Source: Pseudomonas sp. GCEP-101
Lineage (GTDB): Bacteria; Pseudomonadota; Gammaproteobacteria; Pseudomonadales; Pseudomonadaceae
Direction of reading: 5' to 3'
Assembly (NCBI RefSeq): GCF_025133575.1
Contig: NZ_CP104011.1
Coordinates: forward strand, 248,001-312,000
DNA length: 64,000 bases
The notes below the pieces were generated by a model. It worked only from the letters and a program-made list of their open reading frames with translations. It was not told where the DNA came from and ran no database searches. The position numbers and the translations under genes are program-made. Below are positions 16,393 through 26,383 of this stretch, piece by piece. How positions within the stretch are numbered: position 1 is the first letter of the stretch; every line of letters starts with the position of its first letter.

Positions 16393-16415
16393 AAAAAGCC
16401 CGGCATCCGCCGGGC
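16393..16415 (-). terminator. Rho-independent terminator of the MHS transporter gene
   Basis: On the minus strand GCCCGGC-GGAT-GCCGGGC runs into TTTTT. Confidence 0.85.
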
Positions 16416-16435
16416 CCTTTCCCCTCAGCCGAAGA

Positions 16436-18058
16436 TCAATCCGCGTGGATGTCGTTGTCCTTGGTTTCGCGCAGGAACAACAGCGAGCACACCAGGCTCA
16501 TCGCTGTGATCAGCACCGGGTACCACAGGCCATAGAAGATGTTGCCGGTGTACACCACCAGGGCGAACGAGATGGTCGGCAGCAGCCCGCCGAACCAGCC
16601 GTTGCCAATGTGGTACGGCAGCGACAGCGAGGTATAGCGGATGCGCGTCGGGAACAGCTCGACCATCAGCGCCGCCAGCGGGCCGTAGCAGCAGGTGGCG
16701 ATGAAGATCAGCGCGACGATGATCGCCACCACCATCGGCCGGTTCACCAGGGACGAGTCGGCCACGGCCGGGTAACCCGCGTCCTTCACCGCGGCGCCCA
16801 GCGCGGCGGCGTCGAAGCCCTCGATGCGCTTCTCGCCCACCGTCACCACCAGTTCGCTGCCCGCTGGCGCGGCCACCGTGCTGTACGGCACGCCGCCCTT
16901 CACCAGCAGGGTCTTGGCCTTGTCGCAGGCGCTGTCGAATTTGGCCTTGCCCACCGGGTCGAACTGGAAGGTGCAGGTGGCCGGGTCCGCCATCACGGTC
17001 ACCGGCGCCTGGCGCGAGGCCGCGTCGATCTGCGGGTTGGCGTAGTGGGTCAGCGCCTTGAACAGCGGGAAGTACAGCACCGTGGCCAGCAGCAGGCCGG
17101 TGACCAGCACCGGCTTGCGCCCGACCTTGTCCGACACCCAGCCGGCGATCACGAACAGCGGTGCGCCGATCACCAGGGAGATGATCAGCAAGCCGTTGGA
17201 CAGCGCCGGGTCGACCTTCAGCACCTGGGTGAGGAAGAACATCACGTAGAACTGCGCCGCGTAGAAGGTCACCGCCTGGCCGGCGTTGATGCTGAACAGG
17301 GCGATCAGGACGATCTTCAGGTTGCTCCAGCGGGTGAAGGATTCCTTGAGCGGCGACTTGCTCACCTTGCCCTCGGCCTTCATCTTCAGGAATGCCGGCG
17401 ACTCCTGCATGGACAGGCGGATCCAGGTGGAGATGCCCAGCAGCACGATGGAGATGAGGAACGGCAGGCGCCAGCCCCAGGTCTCGAACTCGGCACCGGT
17501 GGCCTGGCGGCAACCCCAGATCACCACCAGCGAGAGCAGCAGGCCGCCGGTGGCGGTGCACTGGATCCAGCTGGTGTAGGCGCCGCGCTTGTGGTCCGGC
17601 GCGTGCTCGGCGACGTAGATCGCCGCCCCGCCGTACTCGCCGCCCAGCGCCAGGCCCTGCAGCAGGCGCAGGACGATAAGGATGATCGGAGCGGCCACGC
17701 CGATGGTGGCGTAGGACGGCAGCAGGCCCACGGCGAAGGTGGACAGGCCCATCAGCAGGATGGTCGCGAGAAAGGTGTACTTGCGCCCGATCATGTCGCC
17801 CAGGCGGCCGAATACTAGCGCGCCGAACGGGCGGACAAGGAAGCCGGCGGCGAATGCCAGCAGGGCGAAGATGAAGGCGGTGGTGTCGTTGACCCCGGCG
17901 AAGAACTGCTTGCTGATGACCGCCGCGAGCGATCCGTAGAGGAAGAAGTCGTACCACTCGAACACCGTGCCGAGCGACGAGGCGAAGATCACCTTGCGCT
18001 CGTCGCGACGCGAGGTCGCGGGCCGCTCATAGGGGCTGGTCTGTGCTACATCGGTCAT
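16436..18058 (-). CDS. MFS transporter, metabolite:H+ symporter (MHS) family
   Basis: A 540-residue major-facilitator protein of the MHS (ShiA/ProP/KgtP) family, which imports small organic acids or zwitterions with H+. N-terminal VIFASSLGTVFEWYDFFLYG and loop motif FGRLGDMIGRKYTF are typical; the second repeat of the loop is GWVSDKVGRKPVL. It is about 100 residues longer than usual members because of an insertion at about residues 333-437, between two membrane segments, rich in Ala/Val and holding two Cys (CTFQF and SACDKA). It follows the GMC oxidoreductase on the same strand after 184 bp containing a REP arm, so it may be co-regulated. The transported compound is unknown. Confidence 0.9.
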   Translation of the reverse strand: MTDVAQTSPYERPATSRRDERKVIFASSLGTVFEWYDFFLYGSLAAVISKQFFAGVNDTTAFIFALLAFAAGFLVRPFGALVFGRLGDMIGRKYTFLATILLMGLSTFAVGLLPSYATIGVAAPIILIVLRLLQGLALGGEYGGAAIYVAEHAPDHKRGAYTSWIQCTATGGLLLSLVVIWGCRQATGAEFETWGWRLPFLISIVLLGISTWIRLSMQESPAFLKMKAEGKVSKSPLKESFTRWSNLKIVLIALFSINAGQAVTFYAAQFYVMFFLTQVLKVDPALSNGLLIISLVIGAPLFVIAGWVSDKVGRKPVLVTGLLLATVLYFPLFKALTHYANPQIDAASRQAPVTVMADPATCTFQFDPVGKAKFDSACDKAKTLLVKGGVPYSTVAAPAGSELVVTVGEKRIEGFDAAALGAAVKDAGYPAVADSSLVNRPMVVAIIVALIFIATCCYGPLAALMVELFPTRIRYTSLSLPYHIGNGWFGGLLPTISFALVVYTGNIFYGLWYPVLITAMSLVCSLLFLRETKDNDIHAD

Positions 18059-18151
18059 TGCGGGCTCTCCTGCCCCTTCTGGGGGCTTTTGTTTTTGTCA
18101 GCCTCGACTGCCACGGTGGTGACACCGCGCGATACCGGTTGTGCCGCCCCT

Positions 18152-18178
18152 GGTAGGAGCGAGCGTGCTCGCGAACCG
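18152..18178. repeat. Single REP arm
   Basis: TAGGAGCGAGCGTGCTCGCG between the GMC oxidoreductase and MHS transporter genes. Confidence 0.75.
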
Positions 18179-18242
18179 CCTGGCACGCACGCGTCAGGGA
18201 GCGAAATTCCACGCCAAACACTGTGGGGAGACAGCCTCGCCG

Positions 18243-19907
18243 TCACGCCACGGGAGCTTCCTCCGCCGTGCGCCCACTGGAAGGGATAACCTCCGCGCCG
18301 CGCGCAGGTTCGCTCAATATCATCTGCGCGGCCTTTTCCGCGATCACCAGCACCGGCGAACAGCTGTTGCCGGAGGTCAGGCTGGGCATGATCGACGCAT
18401 CGGCGATGCGCAGGCCGGGGATGCCGTGCACGCGCAAGCGGCTGTCCACCACCGCGCCCTCGCCCTGCCCCATGCGGCAGGTGCCGGCGGGGTGGAAGAT
18501 GGTGGTGCCGATCTCGGCGGCGGCGCGGTGCAGGTCTTCTTCGGTCTGGTAATCCGGGCCGGGCTTGAACTCCACCGGCTGATAGCGCGCCAGCGCGGGC
18601 GAGGCGGCGATGCGCCGGGTCAGGCGGATGGCGTCGGCGGCCACGCGCAGGTCCTGCGGGTGGCTGAGGTAGTTGGGCTGGATCACCGGCTTGTCGCGCG
18701 GGTCGGGCGAGCGCAGGGTCACCGTGCCCCGGCTCAGCGGGCGCAGGTCGCAGACCGAGGCGGTGAATGCCGGGAAGCTGTGCAGCGGCTCGCCGAAGCG
18801 CTCCAGCGACAGCGGCTGCACGTGGTATTCCAGGTTGGCCGAACGCTGGCTTGGGTCGGACTTGGCGAACGCGCCCAACTGGCTGGGCGCCATGGACAGC
18901 GGGCCGCTGCGCTTGAGCAGGTACTCCAGGCCCATTCCCATCTTGCCCCACAGCGTCGAGGCGATCTGGTTCAGCGACGGCGCCCCGTTCATGCGGTAGA
19001 TCAGGCGCAGTTGCAGGTGGTCCTGCAGGTTGCCGCCCACGCCGGACAGCGCATGGCGCACGCCGATGCCGTGCTTCTCCAGCAGGTCGCGCGGGCCGAT
19101 GCCCGAGCGCTGCAGCAGCACCGGCGTGTTGATCGCGCCAGCGCAGAGGATGACTTCACGCCGCGCCCGCAGTTCGCGCCGCGCGCCTTGCCAGTTCACC
19201 TCCAGCCCGGCGGCGCGGCCGTTCTCCAGCAGGACGCGCAGAGCCTCCACGTTCGTCAGCACGGTCAGGTTGGCACGGTTGGCGATGGGCCTCAGGAAGG
19301 CCTTGGAGGCGTTCCAGCGCACACCCGAACGCTGGTTCACCTGGAAGTAGCCGCAGCCCTCGTTGTCGCCGCCGTTGAAGTCGTCCACCGGGCGCACGCC
19401 GGCCTGCGCCGCCGCCTCACGGAAGGCATCAAGGATCGCCCACGACAGCCGCTGCTTCTCCACCCGCCATTCGCCGCCCGCGCCATGCAGCTCGCTGGAG
19501 CCGGCGAAGTGGTCCTCCATCTTCATGAACAGCGGCAACAAGTCGTTCCAGCCCCAGCCGGGGTTGCCCTCGGCGGCCCAGCCGTCATAGTCCAGCGCCT
19601 GGCCGCGCATGTAGATCATGCCGTTGATCGACGAGCAGCCGCCGAGCGTACGCCCGCGCGGGTACTTGATCGCGCGGCCGTTCAGGCCCGGCACCTGCTC
19701 GGTGTCGTAGCACCAGTCGGTACGCGGGTTGCCGATGCAGTAGAGGTAGCCGACGGGGATGTGGATCCAGGGATAGTTGTCCGGGCCGCCGGCTTCGAGC
19801 AGCAGCACGCGGTTGGCCGGGTCAGCGGACAGGCGATTGGCCAGCAGGCAACCGGCAGGACCCGCGCCGACGATCAGGTAGTCATAGGCATCCAGCGCCT
19901 GGGGCAT
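18243..19907 (-). CDS. GMC family FAD-dependent oxidoreductase (alcohol/choline dehydrogenase type)
   Basis: A 554-residue flavoprotein of the glucose-methanol-choline family. It has an N-terminal FAD motif (DYLIVGAGPAGCLLANRLS), the family signature PRGRTLGGCSSINGMIYMRG near residue 85, and the C-terminal active-site block FHPAGTCRMGQGEGAVVDSR and PSLTSGNSCSPVLVIAEKAA. Such enzymes oxidise a primary or secondary alcohol to aldehyde or ketone. The start at 19907 (MPQALDAYD) leaves the FAD motif in its normal place; the frame upstream to 19982 is not family-like. A LysR gene is divergent from it and an MHS transporter follows it, so all three probably serve one alcohol or polyol substrate, not identifiable here. 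Confidence 0.9.
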   Translation of the reverse strand: MPQALDAYDYLIVGAGPAGCLLANRLSADPANRVLLLEAGGPDNYPWIHIPVGYLYCIGNPRTDWCYDTEQVPGLNGRAIKYPRGRTLGGCSSINGMIYMRGQALDYDGWAAEGNPGWGWNDLLPLFMKMEDHFAGSSELHGAGGEWRVEKQRLSWAILDAFREAAAQAGVRPVDDFNGGDNEGCGYFQVNQRSGVRWNASKAFLRPIANRANLTVLTNVEALRVLLENGRAAGLEVNWQGARRELRARREVILCAGAINTPVLLQRSGIGPRDLLEKHGIGVRHALSGVGGNLQDHLQLRLIYRMNGAPSLNQIASTLWGKMGMGLEYLLKRSGPLSMAPSQLGAFAKSDPSQRSANLEYHVQPLSLERFGEPLHSFPAFTASVCDLRPLSRGTVTLRSPDPRDKPVIQPNYLSHPQDLRVAADAIRLTRRIAASPALARYQPVEFKPGPDYQTEEDLHRAAAEIGTTIFHPAGTCRMGQGEGAVVDSRLRVHGIPGLRIADASIMPSLTSGNSCSPVLVIAEKAAQMILSEPARGAEVIPSSGRTAEEAPVA

Positions 19908-20031
19908 GGAAAGGTACCTCGTCGTTCTTGTTCTTTTTGTATGGGGACTGAGCCTAGTCGTTCGTTCGTGATAAAAGAACACTCATTTCGAGTCACCCGC
20001 TGTGCGTTTTCTAACAACGAGGACCGCCGAG

Positions 20032-20937
20032 ATGTTCGACTGGAATGACCTGCGCTACTTCCTCGAGCTGCACCGCAGCGGCCGCCTGCTGACCACCGCC
20101 AAGCGCCTGGGCACCACCCACGCCACGGTGGCGCGGCATATCGAGAACATCGAGCGCGACCTCGGCACCCAGCTGTTCGCCCAGCACACCGGCGGCTACC
20201 AGCTCACCCCCGCCGGCCAGGCGCTGCTCAAGCATGCCGAGGCCATGGAGAACACCGCCCTGCTCGCCCAGGAGGAAATGAGCCAGGCCATCTCGCCGCT
20301 GGGGCAGATCCGCATCGGCGTCACCGAGGGCCTGGGCACGATGTTCCTCGCCCCGCGCATGGGCGAGCTGATGCAGCGCTACCCCGGCCTGGAGGTGGAA
20401 CTGGTATCGGTGCCACGCTTCGTCAGCATCACCAACCGCGAGGCCGACATCGCCATCACCCTGGAGCGCCCCAGCGCCGACCTGGTGATCAGCCGGCGCC
20501 TGACCCGCTACCGCCTGAGCCTGTTCGCCAGCCCCGCCTACCTGGAAAACGCGCCGCCCCTGCGCGACCGCGACGACCTGTGTAAACACCCCTGGATCGG
20601 CTACGTCGACGACCTGCTGTTCAGCCAGGAACTGCTGTTCCACCACAGCTTCTGCCGCCACCCGCAGGTGGTGTTCCGCAGCACCAGCGTGGTCGCCCAG
20701 CAGCAAGCCGCCCAGGCTGGTATCGGCATCGCCATCCTCCCGCAGTACATGGGCCTGCACGACCCACGGCTGGTGCCGGTGCTGCCGGAGGAATTCATCG
20801 AGCGCGAATACTGGATGTGCACCCGGCGCGAGTTGCACCGCTCGGTGAGGCTGAGGCTGGTGTGGGACTTTCTGCTGGAGGTGTGCGGGCGCGAACAGGG
20901 GATTCTCGTTGAAGGCCAAACCGCGGCCCCGCATTGA
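20032..20937 (+). CDS. LysR family transcriptional regulator
   Basis: A 301-residue LysR-type regulator. The N-terminal winged helix reads WNDLRYFLELHRSGRLLTTA then THATVARHIENIERDLG; the remainder is the two-lobed effector domain with IRIGVTEGLG at its start. ATG at 20032 follows ACGAGGA. It is transcribed away from the GMC oxidoreductase across a 124-bp shared promoter region (19908-20031), the classic LysR arrangement, so it most likely controls that gene and perhaps the MHS transporter. The effector is unknown. Confidence 0.92.
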   Translation: MFDWNDLRYFLELHRSGRLLTTAKRLGTTHATVARHIENIERDLGTQLFAQHTGGYQLTPAGQALLKHAEAMENTALLAQEEMSQAISPLGQIRIGVTEGLGTMFLAPRMGELMQRYPGLEVELVSVPRFVSITNREADIAITLERPSADLVISRRLTRYRLSLFASPAYLENAPPLRDRDDLCKHPWIGYVDDLLFSQELLFHHSFCRHPQVVFRSTSVVAQQQAAQAGIGIAILPQYMGLHDPRLVPVLPEEFIEREYWMCTRRELHRSVRLRLVWDFLLEVCGREQGILVEGQTAAPH

Positions 20938-20938
20938 C

Positions 20939-21023
20939 AGTAGGAGCGAGCTTGCTCGCGAACAGAGTACCCTGCGGCGTCCACGCCAGGCGGGTTCGCG
21001 AGCAAGCTCGCTCCTACACAGAG
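20939..21023. repeat. REP doublet
   Basis: TAGGAGCGAGCTTGCTCGCG facing CGCGAGCAAGCTCGCTCCTA just after the LysR stop; another partial arm lies at 21093-21112. The remainder of 21113-21588, upstream of the porin, shows no gene. It presumably holds the porin promoter, which I could not define. Confidence 0.8.
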
Positions 21024-21588
21024 CAGAGCCCTCCTTCGGAGCGGAGCGCGCGCCAGGGTGGGCATCGCCTGTGGCCTTTGAAAAATCCCTTCGCCAGCAG
21101 GCTCGCTCCTACCCAGAGCGACGCCCTCTTGCTGTTGAGCCTGGCGCTAGCCTGAATCGGCCGAATAAAGCAAACGACCTCCCTCGACGCGGCACACCGC
21201 GTCTGTAAGAACGATCCTTCAGGTCGAACCACGAATTCAGACACGCCATTTCCCACCTGACGGTCCGCGATGCCACGGGCAGAGCGCATGCTGAACGTGT
21301 GCGCTAACACCACTGGTGCAAATCCCGCCGCGCCCGAACAATCCCCGCTCTCACCGCCCCTTTTCCGCCCGCTCCGCGCGCCGCCCGATCTGTGCCACGG
21401 CGCATGCCGCGCAGATTTTCCCCGCCCTTCGCCAAGCACCGCTCATTGCCGGCAATCCGCCGCGTTTTCCGCTGCGACGCTGAACTCCGCGCGTCCTTCA
21501 GAAATTAACGTCCGGCTGCTTTCAGATTGCGGCGGGGCGCTCTGGCTGCCGCTGACCGCGCACGATAAAAAACAACGAGAAACCACCG

Positions 21589-22974
21589 ATGGCTCTTCAT
21601 CGCAACGGCCGCCAGACGCTTCGCCTGGCCGTGGCCGGCACCCTGCTGGGCAGCGCCCTTCCCTTCACGCCAGCGGTCCTCGCGGCAGGCTTCGTCGATG
21701 ACTCGACCCTCACCGGCGGGCTGTTCTACTGGCAGCGTGACCGTGAGCGCAAGAACGTCGCCACGGGCGATTACGACACCAACCTCAAGCACGCCACCGG
21801 CAACGCCAACCTGGACTTCTCCTCCGGCTACGCCGCCGACCTCGTCGGCCTCGACCTCGCGGCGTTCAGCGCCGTCGAGTTCTACGAAGCCGGCGACAGC
21901 TCGCACCCGAACGAGATCGCGTTCTCCTCGAAGAACAAGGCCTACGACGAGGACTATTCCGGCGACAAGGGCGGCATGAGCCTCTACAAGGCCGCGCTCA
22001 AGTTCAAGCTCGGCCCGGCGTGGGCGCGGGCGGGCTACATCCAGCCCAGCGGGCAAACGCTGCTGGCCTCGCACTGGAGCTTTCTGCCCGGCACCTACCA
22101 GGGCGTCGAAGCGGGGGCGAACTTCGATTACGCCGATGCCGGCGCGCTGAGCTTCTCCTACATGTGGGCAGACCAGTACAAGTCGCCCTGGCACACGGAC
22201 GTCGACAGCTTCTACCGCAACGACCGCAAGACCCGCATCGCTTACCTGCACTCGCTGGGCGCCAAGTACGACTTCAAGAACGACCTGGTCCTCGAAGCCG
22301 CGTTCGGCCAGGCGCAAGGCTACGTCGACCAGTACTTCGCCAAGGCCAGCTACCACGTCGATGTGGGCGGCCGCCCGCTGAGCACCAGCTATCAGTTCTA
22401 CGGCGCGCGCGACACGGTGAACGACGGCGGGGTGAACGACCTCTACGACGGCCTGGCCTGGCTGCAGGCCGTGACCTTCGGCTATCGCCTCGGCCAGGTG
22501 GACCTGCGCCTGGAAGGCACCTCCGTGAAGGCCAACGGCAACCAGGGCTACTTCCTGCAACGCATGACGCCGACCTATGCCTCCTCCAACGGCCGCCTGG
22601 ACGTGTGGTGGGACAACCGCTCGGACTTCAACGCCAACGGCGAGAAGGCCGTCTATGCCGGCGCGCTCTACGACCTGGCCAACTGGAACCTGCCCGGCTT
22701 CGCGGTGGGCGGCTCCTGCGTCTACGCCTGGGATGCCAAACCCAGCACCGACCCGCAGTACGACCAGAGCCAGCGGGTGATCGAAACCGCCTACAGCCTG
22801 GACGCGCTCTACACCGTCCAGGCCGGTTTCGCCAAGGGCACGCTCTTCAAGCTGCACTACACCCGCTACGACAACCACTCGGACAACCCGAGCTGGAGCA
22901 ATGGCTACGGCAACATGTTCCAGGACGAACACGACCTGAAGTTCATGGTCATCGCCCCCTTCACCATCTTCTGA
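21589..22974 (+). CDS. chiP: OprD-family outer-membrane porin, chitoporin-like
   Basis: A 461-residue outer-membrane barrel with a Sec signal peptide ([23 protein letters not shown]) and the OprD-family pattern: [20 protein letters not shown] at the mature N-terminus, [20 protein letters not shown], a middle [12 protein letters not shown], and a C-terminal strand ending in Phe. It is read as a chitooligosaccharide porin because the next two genes encode a ChiQ-like lipoprotein and a GH20 hexosaminidase, the same set as enterobacterial chiPQ plus chitobiase. Spacing to the lipoprotein is 26 nt. OprD-like members with other substrates look alike, so the sugar specificity rests on context. Confidence 0.85.
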   Translation: MALHRNGRQTLRLAVAGTLLGSALPFTPAVLAAGFVDDSTLTGGLFYWQRDRERKNVATGDYDTNLKHATGNANLDFSSGYAADLVGLDLAAFSAVEFYEAGDSSHPNEIAFSSKNKAYDEDYSGDKGGMSLYKAALKFKLGPAWARAGYIQPSGQTLLASHWSFLPGTYQGVEAGANFDYADAGALSFSYMWADQYKSPWHTDVDSFYRNDRKTRIAYLHSLGAKYDFKNDLVLEAAFGQAQGYVDQYFAKASYHVDVGGRPLSTSYQFYGARDTVNDGGVNDLYDGLAWLQAVTFGYRLGQVDLRLEGTSVKANGNQGYFLQRMTPTYASSNGRLDVWWDNRSDFNANGEKAVYAGALYDLANWNLPGFAVGGSCVYAWDAKPSTDPQYDQSQRVIETAYSLDALYTVQAGFAKGTLFKLHYTRYDNHSDNPSWSNGYGNMFQDEHDLKFMVIAPFTIF

Positions 22975-23000
22975 TCCCGTTGCCCAGAGAGGTCCCGAGC

Positions 23001-23327
23001 ATGCAACGACTCTTCCTGCTGGCCGCCCTGGCTGCCTGCAGCGCTTGCAGCGCTTGCAGCGCGCACAGCACCGCCCCCGTCGAGCCGAAGCAGGCCTACC
23101 GCAATTGCATCGCCGGCGCCCAGGGCGAGGCGGACAAGGTGGCGGTGTGCCAAGCGATGCTGCAGACGCTGAAGCAGAACGCCCGGCACCGCGCCTTCGC
23201 CGAACAGGAAAGCGTGCGCGTGCTGGATTACCAGAAGTGCCTGCAAGCCGCGAAAACCGGTGTGGGCGAGAACGAACAGCCGGCCTGCCAGAAGATCTGG
23301 CAGGAGATCCGCAACCACGACCACTGA
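23001..23327 (+). CDS. chiQ: Small lipoprotein, ChiQ-like
   Basis: A 108-residue lipoprotein. The signal peptide [13 protein letters not shown] ends in a lipobox at C13, in a repetitive SACSACSA stretch that offers further cysteines. The mature part holds four more cysteines (YRNCIAG, VAVCQAM, YQKCLQA, PACQKIW) spaced as two pairs. Size, place between a chitoporin-like gene and a hexosaminidase, and the paired Cys-helix pattern fit ChiQ/YbfN, an outer-membrane-linked protein of unclear function. RBS GAGAGG precedes the ATG at 23001. Only 17 nt separate it from the next gene. Confidence 0.75.
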   Translation: MQRLFLLAALAACSACSACSAHSTAPVEPKQAYRNCIAGAQGEADKVAVCQAMLQTLKQNARHRAFAEQESVRVLDYQKCLQAAKTGVGENEQPACQKIWQEIRNHDH

Positions 23328-23344
23328 TTCAGGATGAACAGCTG

Positions 23345-26014
23345 ATGATCCGCTTGAACCGAACCACCCTGGCCGTCGCCGTCACGCTGGGCATGCTGGC
23401 GTTCGCCGGTGCCAGCCAGGCGCAGCAGAGCACCGTCGACCAACTGAGCCGCCTGAAGGTCCAGGTCACGGTGAAGGACAACCACGCCGCCGACCACGGC
23501 GTCGATTGCGCGGCGCTGGGCGCCGACTGGGCCTCGTGCAACCGGTGGAGCATCAGCCTGACCAGCGCCAGCGCGATCACCGACAAGGACTGGGCGATCT
23601 ATTTCCACAACCCGCGCCAGGTGCTGAAAACCCTGAACGACCAGTTCAAGGTGACGTTCATCACCGGCGACCTGCACAAGATCGAACCCACGGAAAAATT
23701 CACCGGTTTCAAGGCCGGCCAGCCCGTGGAGATTCCCCTGATCGGTGAATACTGGCAGCTGTTCGAAAGCGACATCATGCCGCGCTGGTATGCCACCGCG
23801 GCGGATGCCCAGCCCAGAGTCATCGCCAGCACCGACACCGAAGACCTGCGCCGCTTCGTCACGCCGTTCAGCGGTGACCTGTTCAAGCGCACGGCGAACG
23901 ACCACAACGTGCTGATGCTGCCCAACAGCCGTTTCGAGAAGAACGCCGACCTGGCCGTGCTGCCGGCAAGCGCACTGCGCGGGCAGATCGTGCCGACCCC
24001 GCGGCAGGTGAAGATTCTCGCCCGGGACGTCGACCTCAGCGCCGGCGTGAACCTTGAGCTCGGCGCACTCGATGCGGACAGCGCCGAGGCGGTGCAGCAA
24101 CGCTTCGCCCTGCTGGGCGTGAAGCCGTCCGCCAGCGGCTACCCGATCCGCACCGCCGTCGCCGCCGCCAGCTTCAAGGGCCCGCAGGCGGTGAGCGGCG
24201 CCTACCAGCTGTTCATCGGCGCCAAGGGCGCGCAGGTCCGCGGTTACGACCAGGCCGGCGTGTTCTATGGCCTGCAATCGATCCTCTCGCTACTGCCTGC
24301 CGACGGCAGCGCAAGGATCGCCACGCTGGAGGCGCAGGACGCTCCGCGCTTCGCCTATCGCGGCATCCACCTGGACGTCGGGCGCAACTTCCACAGCAAG
24401 GCCGCCATCGAGCGACTGCTCGACCAGATGGCGGCCTACAAGCTGAACAAATTTCACTTCCACCTCACCGACGACGAGGGCTGGCGCCTGGAGATTCCCG
24501 GCCTGCCGGAACTGACCGACGTCGGCGCCAAGCGCTGCCACGACCTCACCGAGAAGACCTGCCTGCTGCCGCAACTGGGCTCCGGGCCCAACGCCGACAA
24601 CAACGGCAGCGGCTACCTGACCCGCGCCGAGTACATCGACCTCCTCCGGTACGCCAAGGCCCGGCAGATCGAGGTGATCCCGGAAATCGACATGCCGGCC
24701 CACACCCGCGCTGCGATCATCTCCATGGAGGCGCGCCACGAGCGGTTGCTCAAGGCCGGCGACGAGCAAGGCGCCAACGAATTCCGCCTGCTCGACCCGA
24801 CCGACACCTCCAACACCACCTCGGTGCAGTTCTACGACCGCCGCAGCTACCTCAACCCCTGCCTGGAGTCTTCCCGACGCTTCGTCGACAAGGTCATCGG
24901 CGAAGTCGCCCGCATGCACGCCGAGGCCGGCCAGCCGCTGCGCACCTGGCACTTCGGCGGCGACGAGGCGAAGAACATCCGCCTCGGCCCGGGCTATCAG
25001 GACCAGAACGGCACGCTCGAGGCGGGCAAGGGCATCATCGACCAGAGCCGCGAGGACAAGCCCTGGGCCAGGTCCCAGGCCTGCCAGGCGCTGATCGCCA
25101 AGGGTGAGGTCGCGGACCTCGGGCACCTGCCCAGCCACTTCGCCATCGAGGTCAGCCAACTGGTCAAGCGCCACGGCATCGACGGCATGCAGGCCTGGCA
25201 GGACGGCCTGAAAGACGCGAAGAACGCCCAGGCCTTCGCCACCCGACGCGTCGCCGTGAACTTCTGGGACACCCTCTACTGGGGCGGTTTCAACACCGCC
25301 AGCGACTGGGCGAACAAGGGCTACGAGGTGATCATCTCCAACCCCGACTACGTCTACCTGGACTTCCCCAGCGAAGTGAACCCGCAGGAAAACGGCTACT
25401 ACTGGGGCACCCGCTACAGCGACGAACGCAAGGTCTTCAGCTTCGCTCCGGACAACCTGCCGCAGAACGCCGAAACCTCCGTGGACCGCGACGGCAACCC
25501 GTTCACCGCCAAGGGCGACAAGCCCTGGCCGGGCGCGTACGGCCTGTCCGCCCAGCTGTGGAGCGAAACCACACGCACCGACGCGATGATGGAGTACAAG
25601 CTCTATCCGCGCCTGCTCAGCGTCGCCGAGCGCGCCTGGCACCGCGCCGGTTGGGAGCAGAGCTACCAGGCCGGGCGCGAGTACAGCGGTGGCCAGACCC
25701 ATTGGGTGGACACCCAGGCCTTGCAGGCGGACTGGCTGCGCTTCGCCAACCTCCTGGGCCAGCGCGAACTGGCCAAGCTGGACAAGGCCGGCATCGGCTA
25801 CCGCCTGCCGGTACCGGGCGCGAAGGTGAAGGCCGGCACGTTGGAGGCCAACAGCGCCCTGCCGGGCCAGGGCATCGAATACACCACCGATGCCGGCCAG
25901 CACTGGCAGCGCTATGACCTGAACGCGAAGCCGACGGTGGCGGGCACGGTGCAGGTACGCTCGGTCAGCCCGGACGGCCAGCGCCACAGCCGCGAGGAGG
26001 CGGTGGCGAACTGA
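23345..26014 (+). CDS. chb: Beta-N-acetylhexosaminidase / chitobiase (GH20)
   Basis: An 889-residue exported glycosidase that releases N-acetylglucosamine from chitobiose and related oligomers. It has a Sec signal peptide (cleavage after ASQA), an N-terminal carbohydrate-binding CHB_HEX domain (about residues 30-190), a small alpha-beta GH20b domain (about 215-330), the GH20 TIM barrel from [20 protein letters not shown] onward, and a C-terminal beta domain. The catalytic Asp-Glu pair is D540-E541 in [12 protein letters not shown] at 23345 is the first codon giving a proper signal peptide; the frame stays open upstream over the lipoprotein gene. It acts in the periplasm or outside, after uptake by the porin at 21589. 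Confidence 0.93.
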   Translation: MIRLNRTTLAVAVTLGMLAFAGASQAQQSTVDQLSRLKVQVTVKDNHAADHGVDCAALGADWASCNRWSISLTSASAITDKDWAIYFHNPRQVLKTLNDQFKVTFITGDLHKIEPTEKFTGFKAGQPVEIPLIGEYWQLFESDIMPRWYATAADAQPRVIASTDTEDLRRFVTPFSGDLFKRTANDHNVLMLPNSRFEKNADLAVLPASALRGQIVPTPRQVKILARDVDLSAGVNLELGALDADSAEAVQQRFALLGVKPSASGYPIRTAVAAASFKGPQAVSGAYQLFIGAKGAQVRGYDQAGVFYGLQSILSLLPADGSARIATLEAQDAPRFAYRGIHLDVGRNFHSKAAIERLLDQMAAYKLNKFHFHLTDDEGWRLEIPGLPELTDVGAKRCHDLTEKTCLLPQLGSGPNADNNGSGYLTRAEYIDLLRYAKARQIEVIPEIDMPAHTRAAIISMEARHERLLKAGDEQGANEFRLLDPTDTSNTTSVQFYDRRSYLNPCLESSRRFVDKVIGEVARMHAEAGQPLRTWHFGGDEAKNIRLGPGYQDQNGTLEAGKGIIDQSREDKPWARSQACQALIAKGEVADLGHLPSHFAIEVSQLVKRHGIDGMQAWQDGLKDAKNAQAFATRRVAVNFWDTLYWGGFNTASDWANKGYEVIISNPDYVYLDFPSEVNPQENGYYWGTRYSDERKVFSFAPDNLPQNAETSVDRDGNPFTAKGDKPWPGAYGLSAQLWSETTRTDAMMEYKLYPRLLSVAERAWHRAGWEQSYQAGREYSGGQTHWVDTQALQADWLRFANLLGQRELAKLDKAGIGYRLPVPGAKVKAGTLEANSALPGQGIEYTTDAGQHWQRYDLNAKPTVAGTVQVRSVSPDGQRHSREEAVAN

Positions 26015-26070
26015 CGCGCGCGCCCTGGGCCCAGGCTGCGGGGCATTTTGCCGGGGCGTCCCAGCTCCCC

Positions 26071-26275
26071 TGTAGGAGCGCGCCATGCGCGCGATTACGG
26101 ACGAAGTCCACTTGTACGTGAAATATCGTACCGAGGCCTTCCTTCTCCCCCGCCCTGGCTACGCGCCCCGCTCCGAAGGGAGAGGGAGCCGCGCGTGCCG
26201 GCTGATGCCGCTATTTCAGCCCCTACCCGATCCAGTCCCCTCTCCCTTCAGGGAGAGGGTTAGCCCCAGGCACGG
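26071..26275. repeat. REP arm and GGGAGAGGG-type inverted repeat
   Basis: A REP arm (TAGGAGCGCGCCATGCGC) followed by a copy of a repeat with AAGGGAGAGGGAG and CCTCTCCCTTCAGGGAGAGGG. The same element recurs at 40966-41084 and 53341-53492. No gene lies in 26015-26383. Confidence 0.75.
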
Positions 26276-26331
26276 ACGTTCAGACAAATACAGTTGCTCC
26301 GTCCCACACCTCCCCCAAACGAGCACAAAAC

Positions 26332-26360
26332 AAAACGCCCCGCATCAAGCGGGGCGTTTC
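26332..26360. terminator. Bidirectional terminator
   Basis: AAACGCCCCGC-ATCAA-GCGGGGCGTTT, a perfect stem flanked by A- and T-rich ends; it serves the convergent chitobiase and membrane-protein genes. Confidence 0.88.
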
Positions 26361-26383
26361 CTCCATCCAGTAAGCAAGCCGCC

